Positions 31,706-41,595 of a stretch of 64,000 nucleotides of DNA are shown here, piece by piece. The DNA is from Ignavibacteriales bacterium. Its GTDB lineage: Bacteria; Bacteroidota; Ignavibacteria; UBA10030. The notes under the pieces were generated by a model. That model did not search any database and was not told the origin of the DNA. It saw only the letters and a program-made list of their open reading frames with translations. Location: NCBI GenBank assembly GCA_026390595.1, contig JAPLFQ010000025.1:186001-250000 (forward strand). The letters run 5' to 3'. Each line of letters opens with the position of its first letter. Positions within the stretch are counted from its first letter, which is position 1. The translations under genes were made by a program, and so were the position numbers.

Positions 31706-34700
31706 ATGAAGAAGCAACTTCAGGAATTCTCTCAATTTGTATTCAGATCGCCCGACAATCCTGAACCCGATCAGGCGAGGTTGGTGGCGCTGCTGCGGAA
31801 TTCCATCTGGGCAATTGTCCTCAGCGGTGGAATCAACTTCATAGGCAGTCTTGTGCTCTCATCGAACATTACCCGGTACGCGCTCATCCTTGCCGGCTGC
31901 GTGATGATCGCTCTTGCCGCGCACCTCCTCCTTGGGAGGGTCGGACTCCGGGTGGCGGCGATTTCCATGCTAGGCTCAGGATGGCTCATGACAACCGCAT
32001 TATGTTTGACTGGCGGAGGGCTCAGGTCCCCGGTTTTCCTATTGTTCGCTGTGCTCTCACTCGCGGCCGCTGTCCTTCTGGGAAGAAAAGCACTGTTTGT
32101 TTCCGTGGCCGCGACGATCCTAGTGGCCTTTGGCCTTGCGTCTCTTGAGGCGAACGGTCTTCTCCCTCAATCATCATCGACCATCACGCCGTACTCTCTC
32201 TTTTTCAACTACACGGCGCTTCTGGTACTCATTTGGTACTTACAACTTTTCATCACGGGCTCGTTGACGAAAGCGCTCGGGGATTCGCAAATCGAGGTAT
32301 CCTCCCGCAGAGAAGCCGAAGAGAGAGCAATCATGAGCCGTTTGCTTCTCAGGTCGGTTCTCGACAGTACGCAGGACTTGATTGTCGCTGTCGACAATGA
32401 GATGAACGTGATGGCCTTCAACAAACCTGTGTTTGAACGTGTCCAGAAGTTGAACAAGATCACACCCTTTGTGGGAATGCCGCTTGAGGATATGCTTCCA
32501 GAACACAGAAGGAGGGTGGTGCTGGAGGCGGGGGGGAGGGTGCTCAAGGGCGAACAAGTGACCCTGGAGTCTTCCTCTCCAACTGCGAATGGAGGCACCG
32601 CCATCAATGAAGAGGTCTATACGCCGATTCGAACCGTGGACGGAACGATCGAAGGCTTCACAATTTTCGTGCGCACGATTACAGACCGCAAGGCTTCGGA
32701 GAAGCGGCTGCAGGAGGCGCAATCGATGCTCGCACAGGTGTTGGATACGATACCCCAGTCGGTTTTTTGGAAAGACCGCGATGGCACATTCCTTGGGTGC
32801 AACAAGGCCTTTGCCCGCGATACACGCTTCCACACTCCGGGTGCGGTGATCGGTAGAAACGACTATGATTTGACCCCTTCCCATGACATTGCCGAGGCCT
32901 ACTGTGCAGATGACCGGGGGGTGATCGAGAGTGGCCGGCCAAAACATCACATCGTCCACCGCTCGAACAACGTCGATCGTCCGGGGCGCTGGATTGATAC
33001 CACAAAAATTCCATTGGTCGCAGAAGACGGGTCGATCTTTGGCGTTCTTGGGGTGTTTGAAGATGTCACTGAAAGAAAACAATCCGAAGAGGCCCTCCAG
33101 CAGGAACGGAACCTTCTTCGCACGCTGATCGACAGCCTGCCGGACTCGGTCTTTATCTACATCAAAGACTGCTCGAGCAGGTATGTGATTAACAATCTCG
33201 CACATATCCGCTCGCTTGGTGCCACGAGTCAGGATGAAGTGATAGGGAAACGATCGTTTGATTACTTTACCGGCGATCAGGCCTCCAGGTTTTTCGAAGA
33301 TGAGCAAGAGGTGATTCGATCGGGCGAGCCGCTTATTGACAGGGAGGAGATCACGTACGACAAGGAGCTTGCCGAGCCCCGGTGGCACCTGACAACAAAG
33401 GTTCCGCTGCGGGATTCTGCCGGCAACGTCGTTGGACTGGTAGGGATGAGCAGCGATATTACGGAACGTAAGAGAGCGGAGGAGGCGTTGAAGGAAAGTG
33501 AAGCGCGTTTCCGGAGCCTGTACGACAACTCAACAGTGGGCCTGTATCGCACCACGCCGGACGGTCGTGTCCTGATGTCGAACCCTGCTGTCGTGGAAAT
33601 GCTCGGCTACGATTCATTTGACCAGCTCATGCAGAAGAACATTGAGCAGCAGGATTTTGATCCGGACTATCCGCGGTCTGAATTCCGGGAGAAGCTTGAG
33701 CGGGATGGAACGATCAAAGGGCTTGAGAGCGCCTGGCGGCGCAGGGATGGCACGGTTATTTTCGTTCGAGAGAGCGCCACGGTCGTGCGCGATGAGGGAG
33801 GACGGGCGCTCTACTACGACGGAGTCGTCGAGGACATTACGGAACGAAAGCGGGCCGAAGAGGCGCTTTCTGAAGAGCGCGAGCGCCTGGCGGTAACCTT
33901 GCGAAGCATCGGAGACGGGGTTATCACGACCGATCTCCAGGGCAATATCCTCCTGATGAACCGCGTGGCGGAGCTCCTCACCGGATGGCCTCTGGATGAA
34001 GCGGTGGGAAGACCCCTGAGCGAAGTGTTCCGCATCATCGATGAACATACACGCGAGAATCGAAAGAACCCGGTCGAAGAGGTCCTGGAAACAAGACGGG
34101 TCATCGAACTGGCGAACCATACTGTGCTCGTGAACCGGAGCGGAGACGAGATCGTCGTTGCAGACAGCGGGGCACCGATATTCGACAAACAGAGCAACAT
34201 CATCGGCGTGGTGCTCGTGTTCCGCGATACGACCGAGAAGCAGAGGCTTCTGGCTAACATGCAGCGCGCGGACAAACTGCAGTCATTAGGCGTACTCGCA
34301 GGGGGGCTCGCGCACGATTTTAACAACTTGCTTGGTGGTATCTTCGGGTATCTCGAGTTGGCGCAGAATCACAGCGGTCCGAATGAAAAAGCCAAACGCT
34401 ATATCGAGAAGGCGATGACAACGTTCAATCGGGCGAAGGACCTGACCCAGCAGCTGCTCACGTTCTCCAAAGGGGGAGCTCCAAACCGGAAAACCGGTTC
34501 CATCGCGCCTGTGCTCAGAGAAAACACACTGTTCGCGCTGAGTGGTTCAAGCGTCTCACCGGCCTTTGCGTTGGAGAGCGATCTCTGGCTGTGCGATTTC
34601 GATGAAAACCAGATCGGTCAGGTAATCGACAACCTGGTCATCAACGCTCAGCAGGCAATGCCGCTTGGCGGTTCAATTACAATCTCCGCACAGAACGTCC

Positions 34701-35389
34701 GCCTCACGTCCGAGAGCAGTGTCCCTCTCGACGCCGGCAACTACGTACGGTTTTCTGTGACGGATTCTGGAACAGGCATCCCCCCCAACATCCTGCCGCG
34801 CATCTTCGATCCGTTCTTTACAACGAAGCAGAAGGGGAGCGGGCTAGGACTTACGACTGTGTATTCAATTGTCGAGAAACACAACGGAACAATCACGGTC
34901 GATTCCAAGCAGGATAAGGGGACGACGTTTCACGTCTATCTTCCCGCATCCGAGCTTACGATCGTCGAGGAGGCGCCGCAGGTTGTCACGAAGCACATCG
35001 GGAAGGGGCGTATCCTCGTGATGGATGATGAGGAGTCCATTCGCGAGACAACACAGGACATGCTCGAGAGCCTGGGGTATGAAGTGGTGTGCGCGCAGGA
35101 GGGTCAGGAGGCAATCGATTGCTACCATTCGGCCTCCACGGAAGGAAGGGCATTCGATGCGGTGATTATGGATTTGACCGTGCCCGGAGGAATTGGAGGG
35201 AAGGAGGGAATCCGGAAATTGCGAGAGCAGTATCCGAACGTCATCGCATTTGTCTCCAGCGGCTACTCCAACGATCCGGTGCTTGCGAATCCAACGGAAT
35301 ATGGGTTCACAGACAAGATCCAAAAACCGTTCCGTCTGGATGAACTCTCGAGACTCCTGCACCGGCATTTTTCGACAGAGAAATCATAG
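31706..35389 (+). CDS. Multi-PAS hybrid histidine kinase with C-terminal receiver
   Basis: A 1227-residue sensor. About six membrane segments (30-190) form an N-terminal MASE-like module. About five PAS domains follow (215-845; repeated linkers DITERKRAEEAL). The HisKA H-box is LAHDFNNLL (phospho-His near 870), and the ATPase has N-box DNLVINAQQA and G-boxes DSGTGIPP and GSGLGLTTVYSIV. A receiver occupies about 1105-1227 with acceptor Asp in VIMDLTVPGG (about 1156) and Lys in QKPF. Signals probably enter through the membrane and PAS modules; phosphate may pass on to a histidine phosphotransfer protein. No regulator is adjacent. The palindrome at 31583 suggests the gene itself is regulated. 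Confidence 0.93.
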   Translation: MKKQLQEFSQFVFRSPDNPEPDQARLVALLRNSIWAIVLSGGINFIGSLVLSSNITRYALILAGCVMIALAAHLLLGRVGLRVAAISMLGSGWLMTTALCLTGGGLRSPVFLLFAVLSLAAAVLLGRKALFVSVAATILVAFGLASLEANGLLPQSSSTITPYSLFFNYTALLVLIWYLQLFITGSLTKALGDSQIEVSSRREAEERAIMSRLLLRSVLDSTQDLIVAVDNEMNVMAFNKPVFERVQKLNKITPFVGMPLEDMLPEHRRRVVLEAGGRVLKGEQVTLESSSPTANGGTAINEEVYTPIRTVDGTIEGFTIFVRTITDRKASEKRLQEAQSMLAQVLDTIPQSVFWKDRDGTFLGCNKAFARDTRFHTPGAVIGRNDYDLTPSHDIAEAYCADDRGVIESGRPKHHIVHRSNNVDRPGRWIDTTKIPLVAEDGSIFGVLGVFEDVTERKQSEEALQQERNLLRTLIDSLPDSVFIYIKDCSSRYVINNLAHIRSLGATSQDEVIGKRSFDYFTGDQASRFFEDEQEVIRSGEPLIDREEITYDKELAEPRWHLTTKVPLRDSAGNVVGLVGMSSDITERKRAEEALKESEARFRSLYDNSTVGLYRTTPDGRVLMSNPAVVEMLGYDSFDQLMQKNIEQQDFDPDYPRSEFREKLERDGTIKGLESAWRRRDGTVIFVRESATVVRDEGGRALYYDGVVEDITERKRAEEALSEERERLAVTLRSIGDGVITTDLQGNILLMNRVAELLTGWPLDEAVGRPLSEVFRIIDEHTRENRKNPVEEVLETRRVIELANHTVLVNRSGDEIVVADSGAPIFDKQSNIIGVVLVFRDTTEKQRLLANMQRADKLQSLGVLAGGLAHDFNNLLGGIFGYLELAQNHSGPNEKAKRYIEKAMTTFNRAKDLTQQLLTFSKGGAPNRKTGSIAPVLRENTLFALSGSSVSPAFALESDLWLCDFDENQIGQVIDNLVINAQQAMPLGGSITISAQNVRLTSESSVPLDAGNYVRFSVTDSGTGIPPNILPRIFDPFFTTKQKGSGLGLTTVYSIVEKHNGTITVDSKQDKGTTFHVYLPASELTIVEEAPQVVTKHIGKGRILVMDDEESIRETTQDMLESLGYEVVCAQEGQEAIDCYHSASTEGRAFDAVIMDLTVPGGIGGKEGIRKLREQYPNVIAFVSSGYSNDPVLANPTEYGFTDKIQKPFRLDELSRLLHRHFSTEKS

Positions 35390-35408
35390 GTATTCCCTGT
35401 CTCAGGAG

Positions 35409-35424
35409 CTGGCGCAATCGCCAG
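35409..35424. other. Small hairpin between convergent genes
   Basis: CTGGCG-CAAT-CGCCAG, 19 bases after the hybrid kinase stop. No T-tract. It may help end the transcript; the rest of the 219-base gap to the thioredoxin gene shows nothing else. Confidence 0.35.
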
Positions 35425-35608
35425 AAGGGGAAATTGTATTGTGTTGTGGTTTCTGAGGCAGAGTCTCAGAGATCGCTGAGGTTTGCAGGGATTGTCAAAA
35501 ATCTTCTTCACCGATTCTCTGAGGGTTCTTCGTCCCCGCGTTGAAAGCTGCAATCCGATCCGCTTGAAATGGCAGGCGCAAACCCAATCGCACTCCCCGA
35601 GGTGGCTG

Positions 35609-36127
35609 CTACACTTTTGGCTTGAGCTGCGACTTGATCAGTTCAACCATCTTCGTGAACTCTTCAGTCGCGTATCCCATCGATTGGAACACTATCATTC
35701 CGTCTTTCCCAACCACATAGTTTCTCGGAATGAACTGCTTTGCGAACTTACTGTAGATTTCCCGTTTCGGGTCGGGGGCGATGAGAAACGTAAATCCTTT
35801 CTCCTTGTTGAACTTGACCAGCTCTTCCTTCGAGTGTTCCCGTCCGATCGCCAGGACAACAAGGCTTTCGTTCTTCAGCTGCTGCCAGATCTCTTTCTCG
35901 ACGTGCGGCATCTCCCCCATGCATGGCCCGCACCACGTCGCGAAGAAGTTGATGAGAACGACCTTGCCCTTCAGGTCCGCGATCTTCAAAACCTTTCCAT
36001 CCAGCGTCGTCACGTTGAAGTCCGGCACCGCTTGACCAACTTTCGTCAGGGTTGTGGTGTCAGGAGCCTGTGCAAACAATGTGAGGGCGATGCACATGAG
36101 CGCGAGCAAGAGCATGGTTTTCTTCAT
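35609..36127 (-). CDS. Exported TlpA-like thioredoxin domain protein
   Basis: A 172-residue periplasmic thiol-disulfide protein. The signal peptide is MKKTMLLLALMCIALTLFAQ. The redox site is WCGPC (about residue 67) in the AlkD/TlpA setting FFATWCGPCMGEMPHVE, with a cis-Pro expected in FIPRNYVVG. ATG at 36127 has GGAG five bases upstream. Proteins of this type reduce apocytochromes or copper-site cysteines, or resemble ResA. No cytochrome biogenesis genes are adjacent, so the partner is unknown. Confidence 0.9.
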   Translation of the reverse strand: MKKTMLLLALMCIALTLFAQAPDTTTLTKVGQAVPDFNVTTLDGKVLKIADLKGKVVLINFFATWCGPCMGEMPHVEKEIWQQLKNESLVVLAIGREHSKEELVKFNKEKGFTFLIAPDPKREIYSKFAKQFIPRNYVVGKDGMIVFQSMGYATEEFTKMVELIKSQLKPKV

Positions 36128-36271
36128 GAGAACTCCGGCAGAATGTTGGTGGCTGCGAAATGGGTTCGGTATCATCACTCTCAGACAATCTAATAAAAAT
36201 CTCCCGACTTTCAGGTCCCGCGCGATGTGTTCCCGTCAGGAATTTCCCTGTTCGCACATCGCATCTCGAAG

Positions 36272-36300
36272 TTGACAATGAACCCGGAGTTTCCTATTTT
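36272..36300 (+). promoter_or_regulatory. Sigma-70-like promoter of the alpha/beta hydrolase gene
   Basis: TTGACA (36272-36277), 17 bp, TATTTT (36295-36300). The leader contains ACGCCGT-GGAA-ACGGCGT (about 36307-36324), a small hairpin just after the expected start of transcription. Confidence 0.65.
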
Positions 36301-36416
36301 TGGCACGCCGTGGAAACGGCGTTTGCGGTTCGGCCCTGAAGGGGCTCGGCTCGTCGATTTGGAGCGTGAACGACTGAAGCAAGGATCGATTTCCGGAAGC
36401 TGATGAGGGGTGAACG

Positions 36417-37139
36417 ATGAGCACGTTTGTACTGATCCATGGAGCATGGCACGGCGGATGGTGTTGGAGCAAGGTCGCTCAGCTACTGCGGCAAAGCGGG
36501 CATCCGGTGCTCACTCCGGATCTGCCCGGGCATGGCGGGGATCAGACTCCGGTTGGAGAAATCACGTTAAAGAAGTACGCCGACTCTGTCGTTGCGTTGC
36601 TCGACCAGCAGCCCGCACCGGTAATACTCGTCGGCCATAGCATGGGGGGGCTCGTCATCAGCGAGGCGGCGGAGAAACGCCCGGAAAAGGTCAAGTCACT
36701 TGTGTACGTCTGCGCGTTTCTGCTCCGGAATGGAGAAACCCTTGGAGGAGTAGCCGGGCGTGACTCTCATGCGCTGGTAATGCCAAACCTGGTTGTTGCC
36801 CAGGACCAGGTGAGTGCCAGAGTAGCCGAGGGCATGATACGTCAAACGTTCTACACGAATTGCTCGCTCAACGACGCGTCCTCTGCTCAGTCGCGATTGG
36901 TGCCACAGGCTCTTGCGCCTTTTATGACTCCGCTTCAGCTTACAGAGGCAAGGTACGGCCGGGTGCCGCGCCAGTACGTCGAGTGTACGCACGATCGGGC
37001 CATTTCTATCGGCGTCCAGAGGGAGATGCACGCAAACTCCCCCTGCAGAAAAATTCACACGCTTGAGACGGATCATTCCCCGTTTCTCTCAGCTCCGCAG
37101 GAACTGGCTTCAATCCTCATCACGATCAGCGGCAGGTGA
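36417..37139 (+). CDS. Alpha/beta hydrolase, EstC/methylesterase-like family
   Basis: A 240-residue cytoplasmic hydrolase. The oxyanion block FVLIHGAWHGGWCW (residues 4-17) is typical of the hydroxynitrile lyase/salicylate methylesterase-like group. The nucleophile Ser is in GHSMGG (about residue 81). The catalytic Asp is expected near CTHDRAIS and the His in ETDHSPF (about residue 222). GGGG lies 8 bases before the ATG. The gene has its own promoter and no obvious operon partner. Substrate unknown; small esters are likely. Confidence 0.9.
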   Translation: MSTFVLIHGAWHGGWCWSKVAQLLRQSGHPVLTPDLPGHGGDQTPVGEITLKKYADSVVALLDQQPAPVILVGHSMGGLVISEAAEKRPEKVKSLVYVCAFLLRNGETLGGVAGRDSHALVMPNLVVAQDQVSARVAEGMIRQTFYTNCSLNDASSAQSRLVPQALAPFMTPLQLTEARYGRVPRQYVECTHDRAISIGVQREMHANSPCRKIHTLETDHSPFLSAPQELASILITISGR

Positions 37140-37238
37140 GTCCCCGCGGGAGGAGCGCTGTCCGTGCCTGTCCCGGCAATCGGTCGAGTCTTGTAACGCT
37201 GGAGTTTGACTCAATGCAGTTCATGATTCTTCTATAAC

Positions 37239-38726
37239 ATGACACTCTGGCTTTTTCAGCATCAGTGGAAATCCATCAGAAGATCCAGCGATTTCCGGAG
37301 CAAAGTCGCCGCGAACATCATCTTTGGACTTCTGATGCTCATCGTGGCTCTGGAATTTCTGCTCCTCGGCTTTTTCCTGGATCGCATCCTCAGCCGGAAC
37401 CTCCCTCCCGGAAGCGATTCCGTCGACCTTGTTGACGGTGTGCTGGTATTCTACTTTGGCATCGACTTTATCCTGAGACTTTTTTTTCAGAAGCTGCGGT
37501 CGATTACGGCCCGCCAATATGTGCTGCAGCCCGTAAGCCGGAAACGAATTGCGCACTTCGTTCTCGTGAAGACGATGGGGACTGCGGTCAACTTCCTTCC
37601 GCTCTTTATCCTTATTCCGTTCTTCTTCACCGGTGTGCTGAGGATTCATCCCTTCCTTGCTTCCACCGCCTGGCTCGTTTCACTGCTTTCGCTCCTGGTA
37701 TTCAACACCTTCCTTGCCAACTATTCAAAGATGAAGTTCTTCACACATCCGATACAAACGGTTCTCGCCGTTGGCGTTCTTGTCGCGATTGTCCTCCTTG
37801 AGAAATTCCAGGTTCTATCGTTCGAATTGCTCAGCGCTCAGCTCTTCGGTTCAGTGCTCCACCACCCGTTTCTCGCCGCCGTCCCGCTTCTCGCCTCGGC
37901 AGCGATCTATGGCATCAATCTCCGGTTTCTGATAGATCATCTGTATCTCGAAGACCTTGTGGCTGGAGGCAGGGCGAAATCGTTCCGGGAACATTTCCCG
38001 CTCCTAGGCGGATTCGGCGAAATCGGGACGCTCATTTCGTTGGACCTCAAGTTGATGATGCGGAACAAACGAGCGCGCATCAGTCTTTGGATGCCCTTCC
38101 TCATGGTGTTCTATGGGCTGCTGTTTTACCGGATGGAGCATTTCAACATCGGTTCCGCATTTACGGAGTTCATGCTGATATTCGTAGGTACGTTTATTAC
38201 CGGTTTCTTCATCATGTCCTACGGACTCACAACGTTCTGCTATGAGAGCAGACACTTCAGCCTGATCCTGACCAACAGGATAGACATGTTCATATATCTC
38301 AAAGCGCGGTACTATCTCATGCTGCTGGTCACCACGCTGGTATACATTCTATCTCTTTTCTACATCTACTTTGGGATGAGAGTGTTCGTGGTGAACAGTC
38401 TCATGTTTCTGTTCAACATCGGCTGCTCAACGTTCTACTTCCTCTACCTGTCAACGTTTAACAAGAGCAGATTCGATTTGAGCGGCAGCGTGTTCAGCAC
38501 CCAGGGGAAGGGAGCGAATCAGTTCGTGGCGATATTCGTGCTTATGATCGTTGTGGCGGTCCCGTTTCTTACTCTCCAGTGGTTGATCGGAGGGCAGGCC
38601 GGTCTTCTCGGCCTTGGAGTGCTTGGGGTGCTGGGATTTGTCTTCCACAATCAGATCCTCGTGCTTCTCACGAGACAATTTGAGCGAAGAAAATACATCA
38701 TGGCGGAAGGATTCAGACAACTATGA
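37239..38726 (+). CDS. DUF5687-type ABC exporter permease
   Basis: A 495-residue integral membrane protein with about twelve hydrophobic segments. The opening LWLFQHQWKSIRRSSDF and the block LVFYFGIDFILRLFFQKLRS resemble the DUF5687 permease family of Bacteroidota. It overlaps the next gene, an ABC ATPase, by four bases (ATGA), so the two almost certainly form one transporter. Substrate unknown. The region before the start holds TTGACT (about 37208) but no well-spaced -10. Confidence 0.87.
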   Translation: MTLWLFQHQWKSIRRSSDFRSKVAANIIFGLLMLIVALEFLLLGFFLDRILSRNLPPGSDSVDLVDGVLVFYFGIDFILRLFFQKLRSITARQYVLQPVSRKRIAHFVLVKTMGTAVNFLPLFILIPFFFTGVLRIHPFLASTAWLVSLLSLLVFNTFLANYSKMKFFTHPIQTVLAVGVLVAIVLLEKFQVLSFELLSAQLFGSVLHHPFLAAVPLLASAAIYGINLRFLIDHLYLEDLVAGGRAKSFREHFPLLGGFGEIGTLISLDLKLMMRNKRARISLWMPFLMVFYGLLFYRMEHFNIGSAFTEFMLIFVGTFITGFFIMSYGLTTFCYESRHFSLILTNRIDMFIYLKARYYLMLLVTTLVYILSLFYIYFGMRVFVVNSLMFLFNIGCSTFYFLYLSTFNKSRFDLSGSVFSTQGKGANQFVAIFVLMIVVAVPFLTLQWLIGGQAGLLGLGVLGVLGFVFHNQILVLLTRQFERRKYIMAEGFRQL

Positions 38727-39454
38727 TCCCTTCGATTCCGGAGCGCACCTCGATGATTGAAGCCCGCAATCTCACCAAAGTGTACGGCAAGGTTACAGTT
38801 CTCAACATACCTCAATTGACAATCGGGGAAGGGGAGAGCTTTGGACTCGTCGGGAATAACGGGGCGGGCAAGACGACATTCTTCAGTCTGATCGTGGACA
38901 TTATCAAAGCGGCCAGCGGGACTGTTCACTCGCGGGGGAAGAATGTGAAAATGAGCGACCACTGGAAAGCCTACACCGGGGCCTATCTTGACGAGAGCTT
39001 TCTGGTTGATTTCCTCACGCCGGAAGAGTATTTCGGTTTCATCGGCAGCATTCACGGTCTTACACAAGAAACCACGAGTGCAAGAATCCAGACTTACGCC
39101 GACTTCTTCGGCGGTGAAATCCTTGGAAAGAAGAAGTTCATACGTGAATTATCAAAGGGGAATCAGAAGAAAGTCGGAATTGTCGGCGCTCTCCTGCCGG
39201 AGCCGGCCTTGGTGATCCTCGATGAGCCGTTCCCCCACCTTGATCCGTCGTCAGTGATCCGTCTGAAGAGAATTCTGAAAGAGTTGAACGAGAAGGGCGT
39301 GACGCTACTTATTTCGAGCCACGATCTGAACCACGTTACCGAAGTCTGCAGGAGAATCGTCGTTCTCGAAAAGGGAAATATCATCAACGACAAGGAAACC
39401 AACGAAAATACGCTCAAAGAGCTGGAAGCGTATTTCGCGGTTCATGCCGACTGA
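38723..39454 (+). CDS. ABC transporter ATP-binding protein
   Basis: A 243-residue ATPase of an ABC-2 type exporter. Walker A is GNNGAGKTTFF (about residues 46-56), the signature is LSKGNQKKVG, Walker B is ALVILDEPF, and the switch His lies in SSHDLNH. The signature LSKGN is slightly unlike the canonical LSGGQ, as often in this subgroup. ATG at 38723 overlaps the permease stop; ATG at 38753 with GGAG upstream is an alternative that removes ten residues. Partner: the permease at 37239. Confidence 0.95.
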   Translation: MIPSIPERTSMIEARNLTKVYGKVTVLNIPQLTIGEGESFGLVGNNGAGKTTFFSLIVDIIKAASGTVHSRGKNVKMSDHWKAYTGAYLDESFLVDFLTPEEYFGFIGSIHGLTQETTSARIQTYADFFGGEILGKKKFIRELSKGNQKKVGIVGALLPEPALVILDEPFPHLDPSSVIRLKRILKELNEKGVTLLISSHDLNHVTEVCRRIVVLEKGNIINDKETNENTLKELEAYFAVHAD

Positions 39455-39459
39455 CTCCG

Positions 39460-39545
39460 TTCACTTTGCCACAAGGACGCTGAGCCAAAGGCTCGTGCGC
39501 CTCTGGCGCAAAAGGCACGAAGAAAAAGATGGGGAAAAATGAACT
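39460..39545. repeat. Dispersed CGCAAAG/CACGAAG repeat (copy R3)
   Basis: Contains two small hairpins, GAGCC-AAA-GGCTC and GCGCC-TCT-GGCGC, followed by GCAAAAGGCACGAAG. It is related to the R1, R2 and R4 units but more diverged. The following gap to 39716 also has GGGGCT-GAGT-AGCCCC (39632-39647) and nothing else recognised. Confidence 0.5.
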
Positions 39546-39716
39546 CCTCACGCACCTTCTGAGCTTGGGAAATCACATCTATTCTTCCTATCTTTCTGCG
39601 CACGTCGGCAGAAGTTGCCCTTCCTGCAGCGGGGGCTGAGTAGCCCCGCGGAAATCGAGGAACAACCGGCAGGAATCCCCGTCTAATCCACTGTTCCACT
39701 CGATGCGATCATACCA

Positions 39717-41228
39717 ATGACAAGCTCTCTGACCAATCCTATGAAGTTTCTCATCGCGCTTCTTTCGTTCGCCCTTCTATTCTCGGCTCCTCTCGCATTG
39801 TTCTGCCAGCAGGGGTCAAACTTCAATCCCCGGGACGACCAGTATAAGCTCCTCGGTCTCAAACGCGCACTCGCTGCCTACAACATATCCAAAACTGATT
39901 TCGAGAGGCAGAAGGCCCTTTTTGACAAAGGCCTAGCCTCAGCCGCGGATCTGCAGCGGATTGAGAGTCAGTTTCGCGAAACCGAAGTGAATTACCAGCA
40001 GTCGTTCCTGGCGGTCATCTACGAACGCCGGTACATCGCGATCCAGAAAGCTGTGAAGTCACAGCTCCCCAATGGACAGCGCAGGGTAAAGCTCACGATC
40101 GCGAACATGACGAGCGGGACGAGTGAGATCAAGCGGCTCCTGAACATCGAGGAAGGACTCTACTCCCTTGTGCAACCTGACGTCATTACGGATGTCTATG
40201 TTGCGGTGTTGAATGATCAGGGGGCTATTATCAGTCAGCCGTACGAGATCAAGATCGAAGCGCTCAAGGTCGGCGAGCCGCCGACGATCGAGTTCACGCT
40301 GCTTCAGGATGTCGACGTGGCGACCGTTCGCCTGATCTACTCGCAGAACCAGGACTCGAAGAAGATTTATTTCCAGAAAGACGCCGCTTCCAACCGTGTG
40401 GCGATCGTTGCGGAGCAGTTCAGCCAGGAGGCACCGCTCGCATCGACGGCGACGTACAGGATGAGGATGGAACTCTTCTCCAGCACAGAGAACACGTTCC
40501 GGCTCGAAGTTGCCAATCTTCCGCTCCAGCTGAACGTTTATTTCCAGGATCCGCTGACGCAGGCCCGCCTGACGCAGGTGAAGTACACCCAGGGGGTGAA
40601 CACGAAGGATGTTTCCCTCAACGTCCTGCTGCCTGCGCGTGCGAACGAAGAGCTCAAGATCGATCAACCGATCAAGTTCTACGTTTTTGCCATTCCCCAA
40701 AACAGCGGCATTCGCATCGACCGCTCCAAGAACATGACCATCGAGCAAGTGCGCGCCCTCAATATCGGATACGCGCAGCTCGAGCTGGTTCCGCGCGGGA
40801 TCGGTCAGTTCCAGATCCGGGCCCAACAACTGTACTATGAGATCAATCCGGATCAGACTGTCTCGATGACGTTGGACATTGTGAACGAAGGTTCCCGGTG
40901 GCTCGACAATATTCGCGTCGACGCCGATCTGCCGTTGAACTGGACGAAGGTGATCGATCCGAACACGCTGGACCGCCTCGATCCTTCGGCAGAAAAACGG
41001 ATCAGCTTCACCTTCAAGCCGGCACAGGATGTGGGTGTGGGGAAGTACGACATCCGCATCCGCATTACGGGCAGATCGGATAACCAGCCGCTCGAAGCCG
41101 AGCCGAAGACCGTCACCATACAGGTCTCGGCCAAGGCGAGCGTCTTTGGCACAGCGGCAATTGTACTTCTCATCGTCGGCCTGGTCATCGGCATTGTCGT
41201 GTTCGGAATTCGTCTCACGAAACGTTAG
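39717..41228 (+). CDS. Membrane-anchored periplasmic NEW3-domain protein with a helical hairpin
   Basis: A 503-residue protein. It has a signal peptide (to about residue 31), then a helical region (about 41-112) with KALFDKGLASAADLQRIESQ, a pattern like the alpha-hairpin of periplasmic adaptor (HlyD-type) proteins. Beta-sandwich regions follow (120-350), then a NEW3-like (COG1470) domain (about 385-475: LDIVNEGSRWLDNIRVDADL, ISFTFKPAQDVGVGKYDIRI) and one C-terminal membrane helix (478-500). ATG at 39741 is a possible alternative start. It lies upstream of an ABC ATPase and two permeases, so it probably is their extracytoplasmic partner; that link is inferred from position only. Confidence 0.75.
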   Translation: MTSSLTNPMKFLIALLSFALLFSAPLALFCQQGSNFNPRDDQYKLLGLKRALAAYNISKTDFERQKALFDKGLASAADLQRIESQFRETEVNYQQSFLAVIYERRYIAIQKAVKSQLPNGQRRVKLTIANMTSGTSEIKRLLNIEEGLYSLVQPDVITDVYVAVLNDQGAIISQPYEIKIEALKVGEPPTIEFTLLQDVDVATVRLIYSQNQDSKKIYFQKDAASNRVAIVAEQFSQEAPLASTATYRMRMELFSSTENTFRLEVANLPLQLNVYFQDPLTQARLTQVKYTQGVNTKDVSLNVLLPARANEELKIDQPIKFYVFAIPQNSGIRIDRSKNMTIEQVRALNIGYAQLELVPRGIGQFQIRAQQLYYEINPDQTVSMTLDIVNEGSRWLDNIRVDADLPLNWTKVIDPNTLDRLDPSAEKRISFTFKPAQDVGVGKYDIRIRITGRSDNQPLEAEPKTVTIQVSAKASVFGTAAIVLLIVGLVIGIVVFGIRLTKR

Positions 41229-41283
41229 GATTCCGATATTCGTACTTAGTATTTCCTCAATGTATTATCACTGATAACCACAC

Positions 41284-41302
41284 TCAGTCAAGAGGATTGT
41301 TC
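41284..41302 (+). repeat. Duplicated leader/ribosome-site block, left copy
   Basis: TCAGTCAAGAGGATTGTTC here matches 41596-41614, directly before the ABC ATPase start, at 18 of 19 bases. The copies are 312 bases apart. Confidence 0.75.
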
Positions 41303-41595
41303 CCCGTTGTCCGACAGTTGAACTGTCGGACTGAACTCATGCCAGAGTTCCACTCTCGGATCTCGCTCAAGGCGTCGATCTCGTCGAGCAAGGCACCTGT
41401 GCCCGAGAATACGGCAGGTAGAGCCCCTCGACTAACTCATCAGGACTTCTGGAGTCTAACGCCAGCATGGGCCTTCTTCGACAGTACAACTGTCGAAGAA
41501 CAGCAGGCGGGTTGACGAAAGAGAATAATAGAAAATGAAAAGCAATGGGCCCCGCGAAGCGGGATCCAAGAGTAGAAATCCAACATTACACACAA
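41303..41595. mobile_element. Palindrome-rich MITE-like insertion (candidate)
   Basis: The DNA between the duplicated leaders contains three hairpins with a three-base loop and the shared core AGT-nnn-ACT: GTCCGACAGT-TGA-ACTGTCGGAC (41309-41331), AGAGT-TCC-ACTCT (41344-41356) and a 12-bp stem at 41474-41500 (TTCTTCGACAGT-ACA-). No coding frame is convincing. Flanking duplication plus internal palindromes suggest a non-autonomous element or a duplication with repeat spread. Confidence 0.5.

Noticed and set aside
35483-36193. 236-codon plus-strand frame over the TlpA-like gene
   Set aside because: Shadow of the thioredoxin gene, whose signal peptide, WCGPC site and ribosome site fit the minus strand.
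40059-40829. 256-codon antisense frame across the NEW3 gene
   Set aside because: Shadow frame without family or ribosome site; the plus-strand protein has signal peptide, domains and anchor.
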